Assembly (NCBI RefSeq): GCF_014212015.1
Contig: NZ_JACJVN010000005.1
Coordinates: forward strand, 1-64,000
DNA length: 64,000 nucleotides
DNA from: Cohnella lubricantis
Lineage (GTDB): Bacteria > Bacillota > Bacilli > Paenibacillales > Paenibacillaceae
Direction of reading: 5' to 3'
Shown here: piece after piece, positions 27,538 through 36,089 of the stretch
Position numbering within the stretch: position 1 is the stretch's first letter
Layout of the letters: each line of letters begins with the position of its first letter
Position numbers and translations under genes: made by a program
Notes under the pieces: generated by a model
Database searches by the model: none
What the model saw: the letters and a program-made list of their open reading frames with translations, nothing else
What the model was told of the DNA's origin: nothing

Positions 27538-27567
27538 TTCCTGCCACTACCCATATTGTGGTATAAT
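27538..27567 (+). promoter_or_regulatory. Promoter of the small toxin gene
   Basis: TTCCTG, 18 bases, then a perfect TATAAT at 27562-27567. The toxin GTG follows 61 bases later, leaving a leader that could pair with an antisense RNA. Confidence 0.5.
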
Positions 27568-27628
27568 CTACTTACAACAGAACGGTTTGCAAGGGCGGTC
27601 GGCAATCTCCCGGGAGGGAGGTGATGCC

Positions 27629-27712
27629 GTGGAGGTTTACCAAACATTGACGCTAATGATATCATTCGCGACACTGGTTGTGTTGATTCTCTCTTTCCAT
27701 AAAAGGAAATGA
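27629..27712 (+). CDS. Holin-like type I toxin, 27 aa
   Basis: A 27-residue hydrophobic peptide, MEVYQTLTLMISFATLVVLI and then LSFHKRK. A short polar N-terminus, one membrane span and a basic tail are the pattern of the putative holin-like toxins (Hol_Tox, TxpA-like) that act at the membrane. The start is GTG 27629, set by a perfect GGAGGTGA 5 bases upstream. A longer frame from 27461 lacks this support. Strong hairpins follow downstream (27707-27742 and 27790-27815), as usual for type I toxin mRNAs. The antitoxin would be an antisense RNA, which cannot be proven from sequence. Confidence 0.65.
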   Translation: MEVYQTLTLMISFATLVVLILSFHKRK

Positions 27713-27742
27713 CCGCCCCATCTGCAAGGTCAGCGGTCATTC
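27707..27742. repeat. Hairpin directly behind the toxin
   Basis: AAATGACCGC and GCGGTCATT pair around a 16-base loop; the first arm overlaps the toxin stop. Probable part of the stable toxin mRNA or of the overlap with an antisense RNA. Confidence 0.55.
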
Positions 27743-27789
27743 CTCGATCACTACCTAAAGCCGACCGCCTTTGAAGCGGCCTGTTGTCG

Positions 27790-27815
27790 GGGAGTCGTGC
27801 GCCAACACGGCTCCT
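27790..27815 (+). terminator. Toxin transcript terminator
   Basis: GGAGTCGTG and CACGGCTCC pair around GCGCCAA with one G-U pair, followed by TTTGTTATTTT. Confidence 0.75.
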
Positions 27816-27897
27816 TTGTTATTTTAAGCATATCATAGCAGGTTTAGACCCGCAATAAGAGGAATCTCTGTAGCAAATCAATTCTTTACAATCTCCA

Positions 27898-28678
27898 TCA
27901 GCGTATCATCTTCGGACAGAGCACCAGCACAGACTTATTGCGGAGCTCGTAATATTTGATGACGCCAAGTGCGGAGAAGGTTTTCCCTAGACCTACGCTA
28001 TCCGCGAGAATGCATCCGTTAAACTTCTCAAGCTTATTAATCGCTCCAATAACCGCATCCTTCTGAAAATGATATAGTCGCTGCCAAATAGCCGTTTCTT
28101 TAAAACCAGTCGCTTCGTTAGGAAGAATATCCTCGTTGATATCCGATAGAAATTCATTGAAGATGTTATATAGGATTACATAGTAAATAAACTCCGGCGA
28201 ATTTTCCCTATACACCGAAGAGATATGGTCGACGACTTGTTGCGTCACATCCTCCAGCTTGTCCTTATCGTTCCACAATTTTTCGAGTCGTTGGCTGCTT
28301 CGATGTTAAACATCCCCTGCATCGTTCCCGACGTTCGATTGGATTTGAAAGTCACTTTACTCCGCACCCAATCGCCGCACTCTTTCGCAATAGCTTTAAG
28401 GGTCATTTCGTTCTTTAGCCGAATCTCAAATTCCGTTCCATACAGACTCTTCTCCCGCCCTCGTTTAGGTATATAAAATTCTCGTTTCTCTTTCTTGAAG
28501 TTATCCGCAACGAAGGCTGGCGACGTAAAAATAAAGCGAATCTCCTCCACGTCTTGAAGCTCCTTCATGAGCGCTTCATAGGCGTAGATCGAGAAGCAGG
28601 AGGCAGCTATTGATAATTTTGACCCTGGATGAAGATTGTGCTTTAAGTCCTCGCCAAGAAGCTTGTCGTATTTATATT
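27898..28678 (-). pseudogene. Remnant of a PLD-SNF2 helicase (N-terminal part only)
   Basis: Read on the minus strand from about 28678: KYDKLLGEDLKHNLHPG, SKLSIAASCFSIYAYEAL, MKELQDVEEIRFIFTSPAFV and on. This is the phospholipase-D-like N-terminus of large SNF2-type helicases. It continues after a one-base frameshift near 28268 (five A where six would keep SKKLWNDKDKLEDVT) into FHFQKDAVIGA-like sequence and the helicase motif I GCILADSVGLGKTFSALGV (written YHFQKDAVIGAINKLEKFNG just before it). It stops at 27898 right after motif I (VLCPKMIR). A TAA lies directly upstream with no start codon. Thus both ends and the frame are broken. Such helicases occur in defence islands. Confidence 0.75.
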
Positions 28679-28713
28679 ATACAAAATTACCTATTGGTGA
28701 TTCAAAAAAGAAT

Positions 28714-28742
28714 AGCCCCGGCTTCCGATAGAAGCGAGGGCT
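28714..28742 (-). terminator. Terminator of the vWA gene
   Basis: AGCCCTCGCTTC and GAAGCCGGGGCT pair on the minus strand and are followed by ATTCTTTTTT, 34 bases behind the stop. Confidence 0.85.
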
Positions 28743-28775
28743 CAACATTAATGATTCTCTTATATTGAATTTTCA

Positions 28776-30026
28776 CTACTTCCGCTTCATCCGCCGATGC
28801 TTCTCCTGGTGCAGCTCCTTACGCTTCTTGCTCGAGTATTCGAAGTTGTCCAGCTGGCTGTACAGCTTCGCCGACTCTTCCGCCATGAGCGGGCTGCCCA
28901 TGACCGCGGACAGGCGCAGCATCTCGTCGGCTTGCGCCTTCAGCAGCTGCTGGCCCTGCTCCATGTCGCCGCTATCGAACGCCTTCATCGCCTGCTCAAT
29001 GACGATAGCCGACTTCGTCAGCTCGACCTGCTGCTCGACGACCGGATTGGCCGGCTGCCCGAGCAGATCGATATCCGAGGTGAACGCCGCGGCTACATCG
29101 ATTGAGGTGCGGCACATCACCGCGCCCTCCGTCACGTCGACGTACTCCCAATCCAGCTTCAATACCGGGTGCTCTCCAGGCGTATGCGGGTGCAAAGTCA
29201 GCTCCACCAGAATGGACTTCACTTCATTCTGATACAGATCGCCAATTGCGATCGCGCTTCCGCCGCTCTCCCGCTCCTCCGCCGGGTAGCCGTAGATCGC
29301 CGTCACCTGTGCGCCGTCGAACGGACGGACGATCAGCTTAACGTTCTGCGCCGTCACGGATAGCAGCCCCTCCAGCTCGCGCCCCAAGATCGCCGGGATA
29401 TCGTCCGCCTTCTCGATATAATGGAAGTTGCCGCCGCCGTACTCCGCGATCCCCTCCATCAATTCCTCGTCGAATCCGTCGCCGACGCCCATCGCGCTGA
29501 TGCCGACGCCCGAAGAACGGTACTCCTTCGCAATCGCGAACAGCTTCGCCCGATCGGTGATCCCCTTATTAGCATGACCGTCGGACAACAAAATGACACG
29601 GTTCACCAGCCCTTCGGCCTTATGGCTGCGAACGAGCTGCACTCCTTCAATCAAGCCGCCGCTCAGATTGGTTGTGCCTCTGGCGTCAATCGAATCGATC
29701 CGCTGCTTCATGAGATCCTTATGCGTGACTTTGGAGGGAGGCAGAACAGTCTCCACTTGATCGTCGAAAACAACCAGGCTGAGCAGATCGTCAACATTCA
29801 TCTGATCCGCCACGAACCGGCACGCCTTCTTGCTGTACATGAGCGGTTCGCCGGACATCGATCCGCTTCGATCCAGCACGAGCGACAGATTGATCGGCGC
29901 GCGCTTCTCGGCGTCGGCCGGACCGCCGACGCCATGCGCTTCGACCAGAAGATAAGCCATATCGGCTCCTCCGGCCGGGAAGTAAGCCTTGTTCCACATA
30001 TTCATGAATAGCACCGTTGGTTGCAT
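28776..30026 (-). CDS. von Willebrand factor type A domain protein
   Basis: A 416-residue protein with a VWA domain at about residues 35-220. The metal-ion-dependent adhesion site is intact: DRSGSMSGEP gives DxSxS, with TNLSGG and LLSDGHANKG downstream. The C-terminal half holds a beta-rich domain (EVKSILVELTLHPHTPGEHPVLKLDWEYVDV) and a helical tail ending in a basic KKRKELHQEKHRRMKRK. There is no signal peptide, so it is probably cytosolic and may serve in complex assembly; its partner is unknown. The start at ATG 30026 (MQPTVLFMN) is supported by GAGAGGG 8 bases upstream; a longer frame to 30179 is not. Confidence 0.8.
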   Translation of the reverse strand: MQPTVLFMNMWNKAYFPAGGADMAYLLVEAHGVGGPADAEKRAPINLSLVLDRSGSMSGEPLMYSKKACRFVADQMNVDDLLSLVVFDDQVETVLPPSKVTHKDLMKQRIDSIDARGTTNLSGGLIEGVQLVRSHKAEGLVNRVILLSDGHANKGITDRAKLFAIAKEYRSSGVGISAMGVGDGFDEELMEGIAEYGGGNFHYIEKADDIPAILGRELEGLLSVTAQNVKLIVRPFDGAQVTAIYGYPAEERESGGSAIAIGDLYQNEVKSILVELTLHPHTPGEHPVLKLDWEYVDVTEGAVMCRTSIDVAAAFTSDIDLLGQPANPVVEQQVELTKSAIVIEQAMKAFDSGDMEQGQQLLKAQADEMLRLSAVMGSPLMAEESAKLYSQLDNFEYSSKKRKELHQEKHRRMKRK

Positions 30027-30132
30027 CGCGATAACCCTCTCTTCTCGGAATCGAATATTCTTCGTTACCGCTATCCTACAGCCTCCTGACGCCAGCAGGT
30101 TGTCAGCGAATATACGTTCGGCAACACAAACA

Positions 30133-30160
30133 AGCCCCGCTTCAACCGGAAGCGAGGCGC
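30133..30160 (-). terminator. Terminator of the WYL regulator gene
   Basis: GCGCCTCGCTTC and GAAGCGGGGCT pair on the minus strand, followed by TGTTTGTG. It lies between the WYL gene and the vWA gene, which thus have separate transcripts at least in part. Confidence 0.7.
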
Positions 30161-30175
30161 AGTCCAACCGCTTTT

Positions 30176-31126
30176 TCAACGATACATATCAAGCCATTCC
30201 GTCAGCTGCTCCTTCATCGACTCCCGAACCGCCTTCGGTTCGAGAATCTCCGCCGCGGGCCCGTATTGCAGAACCCACTTTAAGAACTCCTTCTCGTTGT
30301 TGACGGTGACTTCGAACAGCAAGCTGCCGTCCTTCTGGTCCTTCATTCTGGGGTGAACGAACAGCTCCTCTTCCTTAATGTAGCGGGCCACCTCGGCGTT
30401 GAACCGAACCTTGAAGGTCGTATTGCGGTCGCCTCTGTCGATGGACCAGGTGTTCTTCAGGTATTGGCGGATGTTGAATCCGCCTTTGTCGAAGGTCTCG
30501 CTTGTCAGATCCACATGCCGGAACCGGCTGATCCGGAACGTGCGAATGCCTTGCTTCAAGTGGCAGTAGCCGATCAAGTAGAACCGGTGCTCGCGCGGCA
30601 CCAAATAATACGGATCAATACGGCGCTCCGTCGTCTCGTCGCGATATTGCGTATGGTAGACGGTGTGGATCGATCGCTGTTCCAGAATGGCTTGTATGAT
30701 CGGCTGCAGGAAGTTCGGGCTCTCCTTGCGATAGGCGGGCGTTCCCATCTGGATAATGCCGGCGATATCTTCAATAATATCGTTATGGCGCGACCTCTCT
30801 TTGAGATGCGTGCCCATCACCTTGTCGTAGGCGGTATCGAATCCGGGAGGAAGCCGATCTCTGTCGATCATGGAAGGCAATAGCGAGAAGACGAGCGCTT
30901 CCTGCTCGGTGAAGTTCAGCGGATAGAGGAAGAACTTGCCCATGAAGCGATAGCCGGTCCCGCGCCCTTCGTTCGTGATCGGAGCAATCAGGCTGAGCGT
31001 CTCCAGGTCCCGATAGATCGTTCGCTGCGTTACTTCGCATTTGAGGGCCAGGTCCGCGGCGGAGATGCCGGGGTTCGCTTGAATGGCGTTAATCAAGTTG
31101 AACAGTCGGATGACTTTGTCGATCAA
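30176..31126 (-). CDS. YafY/PafC-type regulator with HTH and WYL domains
   Basis: A 316-residue transcription regulator. An N-terminal winged helix of DeoR type (IDKVIRLFNLINAIQANPGISAADLALKCEVTQRTIYRDLETL) is followed by the WYL domain (HTVYHTQYRDETTERRIDPYYLVPREHRFYLIGYCH) and the WCX C-terminal part (FKVRFNAEVARYIKEEELFVHP). WYL regulators sense ligands or single-stranded nucleic acid; the target here is unknown. The start is TTG 31126, with GGAGGG six bases upstream. An ATG at 31153 has no ribosome binding site. The divergent neighbour is adenine deaminase. Confidence 0.85.
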   Translation of the reverse strand: MIDKVIRLFNLINAIQANPGISAADLALKCEVTQRTIYRDLETLSLIAPITNEGRGTGYRFMGKFFLYPLNFTEQEALVFSLLPSMIDRDRLPPGFDTAYDKVMGTHLKERSRHNDIIEDIAGIIQMGTPAYRKESPNFLQPIIQAILEQRSIHTVYHTQYRDETTERRIDPYYLVPREHRFYLIGYCHLKQGIRTFRISRFRHVDLTSETFDKGGFNIRQYLKNTWSIDRGDRNTTFKVRFNAEVARYIKEEELFVHPRMKDQKDGSLLFEVTVNNEKEFLKWVLQYGPAAEILEPKAVRESMKEQLTEWLDMYR

Positions 31127-31211
31127 TCGGCTCCCTCCTATCTTTCTATCCATTCTAGCAGAGGATGCGCGGATTGGAAAAGCGTTCCGAATCTCGGCCG
31201 AATCCGTTAAT

Positions 31212-31239
31212 TTGCAATTGCGTACCCGCTCCGGATAAT
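31212..31239 (+). promoter_or_regulatory. Promoter of the adenine deaminase gene
   Basis: TTGCAA (31212-31217), 16 bases, GATAAT (31234-31239). No purine riboswitch is visible in the short leader. Confidence 0.45.
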
Positions 31240-31285
31240 GAGATACTAATAGTTAAAAAAACTTCCGCTAGGAGCGTGACCTGCT

Positions 31286-33106
31286 GTGCACTTCCCAAGA
31301 CCTCCATTGTCCGAATGCTTCGCCGACCTAGTCGCCACGGCCCGCGGCGACCGGAAAGCGTCGCTCGTCATCTTGAACGGGACGCTCGTGAACGTCGTCT
31401 CGAGCGAGATTCTGCCCGGCATGTCCGTCGCGGTATCCGGCTCGCGCATCGCTTATGTCGGCCGGGACGTCTCGCATTTGATCGGACCGGACACTCAAAT
31501 TATCGACGCGCAAGGCAAATACATAGCGCCCGGCCTGCTGGACGGGCACGCGCACATCGAGAGCACGCAGCTCACCGTTACGGAATTCGCCCGCGCGGTA
31601 CTGCCGCTCGGCACGACCGGCGGCTTCTTCGATCCGCACGAGATGGCGAATGTGTTCGGCATCGACGGCATCCGCCTCATGCTGGAGGAAGGGCGCCAGA
31701 CGCCGCTCGCTTCCTACATGCAAGTCGCCTCGTGCGTACCGGCAGCCGGCTCCTCCGAGTTCGAGACGACCGCATCATCCGTCGAAGCCCCGGACGTCGC
31801 GGAAGCGTTCAGCTGGGGGCCGGATGTCATCGGCCTCGGCGAAGTGATGAACTTCCCCGGCGTCGTCTATGGCGACGAGAAGCTGACCGCCATCCTGAAG
31901 GCGACGCTTGCGGCGGGACGAATCGCGGACGGCCACTTCACCTGGCCGGCGAGCGACTGGCGGTTGTCAGCGTACGCGGCGAGCGGCGTTACCGGCGATC
32001 ACGAATGCGTAACGCCGGAAGATGTCATCGAGCGCGTCCGGCTCGGCATGTACGCCAAGATGCGCCGCGGCTCCGCCTGGCACGACGTGGCCGCCACGAT
32101 CAAGGCGCATACCGAGTACGGCATCGACAGCCGCCGGATGGTCCTCGTGACGGACGACCGCATCTCGGATTCGATCCGCGACGAAGGCCATATGGACTTC
32201 GTCGTGCGCCATGCGATCGCCCAAGGCGTGAAGCCGGTCACGGCGTTCCAGATGGCGACGATCAACACAGCGGAACGCTTCGGCGTATCCCGCGACATCG
32301 GCGCTGTCGTGCCGGGCAACATCGCCGATATCATCCTGCTGGACGGGAACCTGGCGGACGTGAACGTCGCCATGACAATCGCGGCTGGCCATGTCGTCGC
32401 CGAGAACGGCAAGATGGTCGTCGACTTGCCGAAGTACGAATACCCGGAGAAGGTGCTGAACTCCGTTCGATTGACGCCGGACATCCATTCCGAAGCGTTC
32501 GCGATCCGCGCTCCGATCGAATCCGGCGAAGCGCTGGTACGCGTCATCCAAGTAGTCGAGAATCACGTGGAGACGCCCGAGCTGAAGCTGAACGTTCCGG
32601 TTGGGAACGGCCTGCTCGCTCCAAGTCCGGACTCAGGCCTATGCAAGATTGCCGTATTCGAGCGGCACAAGCAAACCGGCAGCCGCTCGGTCGGCCTCGT
32701 CGCCGATATCGGCTTCTCGAAGCCCGCCGCCATTGCGATGACGGTCGCGCATGACAGCCACAACCTGCTCGTCATCGGCAATTCGGACGAGCTGATGGCC
32801 GAAGCCGCGAACGAAGTCATACGCATGCAGGGCGGCGCTGCCGTCGTCACAGCGGATGGGACGGCATCCCTTCCCTTGCGCATCGCCGGACTGATGTCCG
32901 CCGAGCCGTTCGAAGTTGCCGCCGAACAGTCGGCCGCGATCAGCCGCGCGCTCGTGAAGGCAGGCTGCACGCTGAACTACGCCTTCATGACGCTGTCGCT
33001 GCTCGCGCTTGTCGTGATTCCGACGCTGCGCATCTCGGACAAGGGGCTCGTCCGCATCGGCGAGGACGGCATCAAGCTCGTTCCGCTGTTCTGCGCGGAA
33101 GAGTAG
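31286..33106 (+). CDS. adeC: Adenine deaminase
   Basis: It hydrolyses adenine to hypoxanthine and ammonia for purine salvage. The 606-residue amidohydrolase-fold protein has the metal motif PGLLDGHAHIEST (H-x-H) near residue 95, then FDPHEMANVFG, the VIGLGEVMNFPGV segment with its glutamate, DGHFTWP (where relatives have DGHAP), and VTDDRISDSI. The C-terminal Adenine_deam_C domain (SRSVGLVADIGFSK, and AYAFMTLSLLALVVIPTLRISDKGL-like end) is complete. The start is GTG 31286, ten bases behind AGGAGC. Length fits the YerA/AdeC family. The replacement of the usual proline/alanine near DGH by FTWP may mark the YerA-like branch, so the substrate could differ. Confidence 0.82.
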   Translation: MHFPRPPLSECFADLVATARGDRKASLVILNGTLVNVVSSEILPGMSVAVSGSRIAYVGRDVSHLIGPDTQIIDAQGKYIAPGLLDGHAHIESTQLTVTEFARAVLPLGTTGGFFDPHEMANVFGIDGIRLMLEEGRQTPLASYMQVASCVPAAGSSEFETTASSVEAPDVAEAFSWGPDVIGLGEVMNFPGVVYGDEKLTAILKATLAAGRIADGHFTWPASDWRLSAYAASGVTGDHECVTPEDVIERVRLGMYAKMRRGSAWHDVAATIKAHTEYGIDSRRMVLVTDDRISDSIRDEGHMDFVVRHAIAQGVKPVTAFQMATINTAERFGVSRDIGAVVPGNIADIILLDGNLADVNVAMTIAAGHVVAENGKMVVDLPKYEYPEKVLNSVRLTPDIHSEAFAIRAPIESGEALVRVIQVVENHVETPELKLNVPVGNGLLAPSPDSGLCKIAVFERHKQTGSRSVGLVADIGFSKPAAIAMTVAHDSHNLLVIGNSDELMAEAANEVIRMQGGAAVVTADGTASLPLRIAGLMSAEPFEVAAEQSAAISRALVKAGCTLNYAFMTLSLLALVVIPTLRISDKGLVRIGEDGIKLVPLFCAEE

Positions 33107-33132
33107 CCAATATTTTCCCCAACCAGTCATAT

Positions 33133-33180
33133 AGCCCGCCGCCTGAACGCTTATTCCGAGCGTAGGGATGGCGGGTATTT
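33133..33180 (+). terminator. Terminator behind adenine deaminase
   Basis: AGCCCGCC and GGCGGGT enclose an inner ACGCT / AGCGT hairpin, followed by ATTTTAATT. Confidence 0.75.
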
Positions 33181-33272
33181 TAATTCCTAACCTGCCATGA
33201 CAAATATCGCGATGAGGTCTATAATAACGAAAGTACGGTTTTACCTATCGATGAAATCATGAGGTGTTATCT

Positions 33273-33926
33273 TTGAGTTATATCGTATACGATCTGGAAA
33301 TGACGGTGCGCCGCAAGAAAGGGCAGGTGGCCGAAATCATCGAGATCGGCGCCGCCAAAGTGGTCCTTAAGGACGGCGTTCCGAGCATTGAAGATACGTT
33401 CCAATCGTTCGTCCGGCCGGTTGTCGTTCCGCAGCTGTCGGAGGATACGGTCTCGTTCACCGGCATTCGGCAGGAGGACGTGAACGGCGCCGAGACGCTC
33501 GGCCCCGTCATTCGCCGATTCGTCGAGTGGATCGGACCGGAGGAATATTATCTGTGCGCCTGGGGACCGGACGACCATCGCCAATTCGTGCAGGAATGCC
33601 GGCAGCAGAAGCTTCCGACCGACTGGATTCTGAACCATAACAATCTGCAGAAGATGCTGTCCAAGACATTTAAGCTGGAGAAGCATCAGCAGATGGGGCT
33701 GAAGAACGCGGTGGAGATGCTGGAGATTCCATTCGTCGGCTCGCATCACCGCGCGCTGGACGATGCAATGAACACCGCCCAGATCCTCGTCAAGCTGTTC
33801 GGCCAGCTCCAATTCCGGCGCAACAAGATATCGGACGACGCGAAGCTGGAGTCCGAAGTGGTCTACAAGACCGATCACTATGAGAACCTGCCTTTCGCCT
33901 CTCTTGCCAAATTGTTTGACAAATAA
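33273..33926 (+). CDS. kapD: DEDDh 3'-5' exonuclease, KapD-like
   Basis: A 217-residue RNase-T-fold exonuclease. The four acidic residues and the histidine are in place: VYDLEMT (D-x-E), CAWGPDDHRQF, and SHHRALDDAMNTAQ (H-x4-D). B. subtilis KapD, which has this size and an MSYIVYDLEMTV-like start, inhibits KinA-dependent sporulation initiation; whether this protein does so is inferred. The start is TTG 33273, with GAGGTG six bases upstream; a GTG at 33264 falls inside that site. It is monocistronic with a strong terminator behind it. Confidence 0.8.
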   Translation: MSYIVYDLEMTVRRKKGQVAEIIEIGAAKVVLKDGVPSIEDTFQSFVRPVVVPQLSEDTVSFTGIRQEDVNGAETLGPVIRRFVEWIGPEEYYLCAWGPDDHRQFVQECRQQKLPTDWILNHNNLQKMLSKTFKLEKHQQMGLKNAVEMLEIPFVGSHHRALDDAMNTAQILVKLFGQLQFRRNKISDDAKLESEVVYKTDHYENLPFASLAKLFDK

Positions 33927-33966
33927 AGCGATTCGTCCAATTGATAACGATATGCCTAATATCTTG

Positions 33967-33999
33967 CCCGTTCTTGTCCGACAAGAGCGGGTTTTTTTT
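33967..33999 (+). terminator. Strong intrinsic terminator behind the exonuclease gene
   Basis: CCCGTTCTTGTC and GACAAGAGCGGG pair almost perfectly around one C, followed by eight T. Confidence 0.92.
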
Positions 34000-34089
34000 G
34001 GCGGTCAACGGAAGCGTTAGGATGATTTCTAGCGATAGGCAACAACTTTTGTAGTGACATGCTTCCCATTTGTGATAGACTTATTCTTA

Positions 34090-34111
34090 TATTCTATAAG
34101 TATTCTATAAG
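34090..34111 (+). repeat. Tandem 11-bp repeat in the ilvD promoter region
   Basis: TATTCTATAAG occurs twice head to tail (34090-34100 and 34101-34111), 28 bases before the ilvD start. It overlaps the likely -10 region of a promoter with TTGTGA around 34073. It could be an operator or a duplicated promoter element. Confidence 0.6.
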
Positions 34112-34139
34112 ACGAATCATCCAGAATGGAGGGTCTTCC

Positions 34140-35825
34140 ATGGCCGCTAAGAAAATGCGTTCCGACATGATCAAGAAAGGCTTCGACCGCGCTCCTCACC
34201 GCAGTTTGCTGCGAGCAGCCGGCGTTAAGGAAGAAGACTTCGGCAAACCGTTCATCGCCGTCTGCAACTCGTACCTCGATATCGTTCCAGGGCACGTGCA
34301 CTTGCAGGAATTCGGCAAAATCGTCAAGGAAGCGATTCGCGAAGCAGGCGGCGTTCCGTTCGAGTTCAACACGATCGGCGTTGACGACGGCATCGCGATG
34401 GGCCACATCGGCATGCGCTACTCGCTCGCGAGCCGAGAGATCATCGCGGACTCCGTCGAGACGATGGTGAACGCCCACTGGTTCGACGGCATGGTATGTA
34501 TCCCGAACTGCGATAAGATCACGCCGGGAATGATGATGGCCGCGCTGCGCATCAACATCCCGACGATCTTCGTCAGCGGCGGCCCGATGAAGGCCGGACG
34601 CACGAAGGACGGCCGCGCGATCTCGCTGACTTCGGTCTTCGAAGGCGTCGGCGCCTACATGACCGGCAAGATCGACGAGCAGAGCTTGACCGAGCTTGAG
34701 CAGTTCGGCTGCCCGACCTGCGGCTCCTGCTCCGGCATGTTCACCGCCAACTCGATGAACTGCCTCGCTGAAGTGCTCGGCCTCGCCCTTCCGGGCAACG
34801 GCACCATTCTGGCTGTCGATCCGGCCCGCAAGGAATTCGTCAAAGAGTCCGCTCGCCAGCTGATGGAGCTGATCAAGCAGGACATCAAACCGCGCGACAT
34901 CGTGACGAAGGATTCGATCGACAACGCGTTCGCGCTTGACATGGCCATGGGCGGCTCGACGAATACCGTTCTTCATACGCTCGCGCTCGCGCATGAAGCA
35001 GACATCGAATATCCGATCGAACGCATCAACGAGGTGGCGAAGCGCGTGCCGTACCTGTCGAAGCTCGCGCCGGCGTCCGATCATCATATTGAAGACCTGC
35101 ATCTGGCAGGCGGCGTCAGCGCCATCATCAACGAGCTGTTCAAGAAGGAAGGCGCGCTGAACGGCGACGTGCTGACCGTCTCCGCCAAGACGCTGCGCGA
35201 GAACGTCGCCGGCTGCGAGATCAAGAATCACGAGGTCATTCGTCCGATTGACAACCCGCACTCGAAGGAAGGCGGCCTGTCCGTCCTGTTCGGCAATCTC
35301 GCGCCAGGCGGCTCCATCATCAAGGTCGGCGCGGTCGACAAGTCGGTCGGCGGCTACCATCGCGGTCCGGCCATCTGCTTCGATTCGCAGGATGAAGTGC
35401 TGCAAGGTCTTGCCGAAGGCAAGGTCAAGGAAGGCCACGTCGTCGTCATCCGCTACGAAGGGCCGAAGGGCGGTCCCGGCATGCCGGAGATGCTCGCGCC
35501 AACGTCGCAGATCGTCGGCATGGGTCTCGGCACGAAGGTCGGCCTCATCACCGACGGCCGATTCTCCGGCGCGTCCCGCGGCATCTCGATCGGCCACGTC
35601 TCGCCGGAAGCGGCGGAAGGCGGCCCGATCGCGTTCGTCCGCGACGGCGACATGATCGAGCTGGACATGAATAACCGCACGATCACGCTCGAAGTGAGCG
35701 ACGAAGAGCTCGAACGCCGCCGCGCCGAATGGCCGGGCTTCGAACCGAAGATTAAGCGCGGCTATCTCGCCCGCTACTCCGCTCTCGTCACGAATGCGAG
35801 CAAGGGCGGCGTCATGAAGATTTAA
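34140..35825 (+). CDS. ilvD: Dihydroxy-acid dehydratase
   Basis: It dehydrates 2,3-dihydroxy acids in valine and isoleucine synthesis. The 561-residue IlvD/Edd protein has the iron-sulfur and metal ligands in [15 protein letters not shown] and [20 protein letters not shown]. The carbamylated-lysine region and the [26 protein letters not shown] signature are intact. The start is ATG 34140 behind GGAGGG. A longer frame from 34059 runs through the promoter. No branched-chain T-box is visible in the 140-bp leader, and the other ilv genes are not adjacent. Confidence 0.96.
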   Translation: MAAKKMRSDMIKKGFDRAPHRSLLRAAGVKEEDFGKPFIAVCNSYLDIVPGHVHLQEFGKIVKEAIREAGGVPFEFNTIGVDDGIAMGHIGMRYSLASREIIADSVETMVNAHWFDGMVCIPNCDKITPGMMMAALRINIPTIFVSGGPMKAGRTKDGRAISLTSVFEGVGAYMTGKIDEQSLTELEQFGCPTCGSCSGMFTANSMNCLAEVLGLALPGNGTILAVDPARKEFVKESARQLMELIKQDIKPRDIVTKDSIDNAFALDMAMGGSTNTVLHTLALAHEADIEYPIERINEVAKRVPYLSKLAPASDHHIEDLHLAGGVSAIINELFKKEGALNGDVLTVSAKTLRENVAGCEIKNHEVIRPIDNPHSKEGGLSVLFGNLAPGGSIIKVGAVDKSVGGYHRGPAICFDSQDEVLQGLAEGKVKEGHVVVIRYEGPKGGPGMPEMLAPTSQIVGMGLGTKVGLITDGRFSGASRGISIGHVSPEAAEGGPIAFVRDGDMIELDMNNRTITLEVSDEELERRRAEWPGFEPKIKRGYLARYSALVTNASKGGVMKI

Positions 35826-35852
35826 GAGAACGGCGAAATGTGAATGCTTATG

Positions 35853-35885
35853 TAGAAGGGGCAGCGAATACCGCTGCCCCTTCTA
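35853..35885 (+). terminator. ilvD terminator
   Basis: A 13-bp perfect stem (TAGAAGGGGCAGC with GCTGCCCCTTCTA) around a 7-base loop. Confidence 0.85.
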
Positions 35886-36024
35886 CTATGAACCGATCAG
35901 GTTCCCTTCTCATCATAATATTTATAATCCCGACCCCAATGCTTTGCCGTTCATAATCTCGTACCCTTCAATCGAATGCTATTCAACCGCATCCCTCCTT
36001 CTCTTGCTCCACTATACACAACAA

Positions 36025-36058
36025 ACAGCCTCGCCGGCAGTTACGGCCCCGAGGCTGT
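36025..36058 (-). terminator. Terminator of the polysaccharide deacetylase gene
   Basis: ACAGCCTCG and CGAGGCTGT form the outer stem; on the minus strand TTGTTGTGT follows. The rest of 35886-36089 shows no gene. Confidence 0.65.
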
Positions 36059-36089
36059 CTATTCATGGATGCTTAACTCCACATATTAC

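Noticed and set aside
27461-27628. Longer N-terminus for the small toxin frame
   Set aside because: It would run through the terminator-like repeat, the promoter and the ribosome binding site; the GTG at 27629 is well supported.
31126-31285. Purine riboswitch upstream of adenine deaminase
   Set aside because: The gap is short and I see neither the conserved loop sequences nor a terminator.
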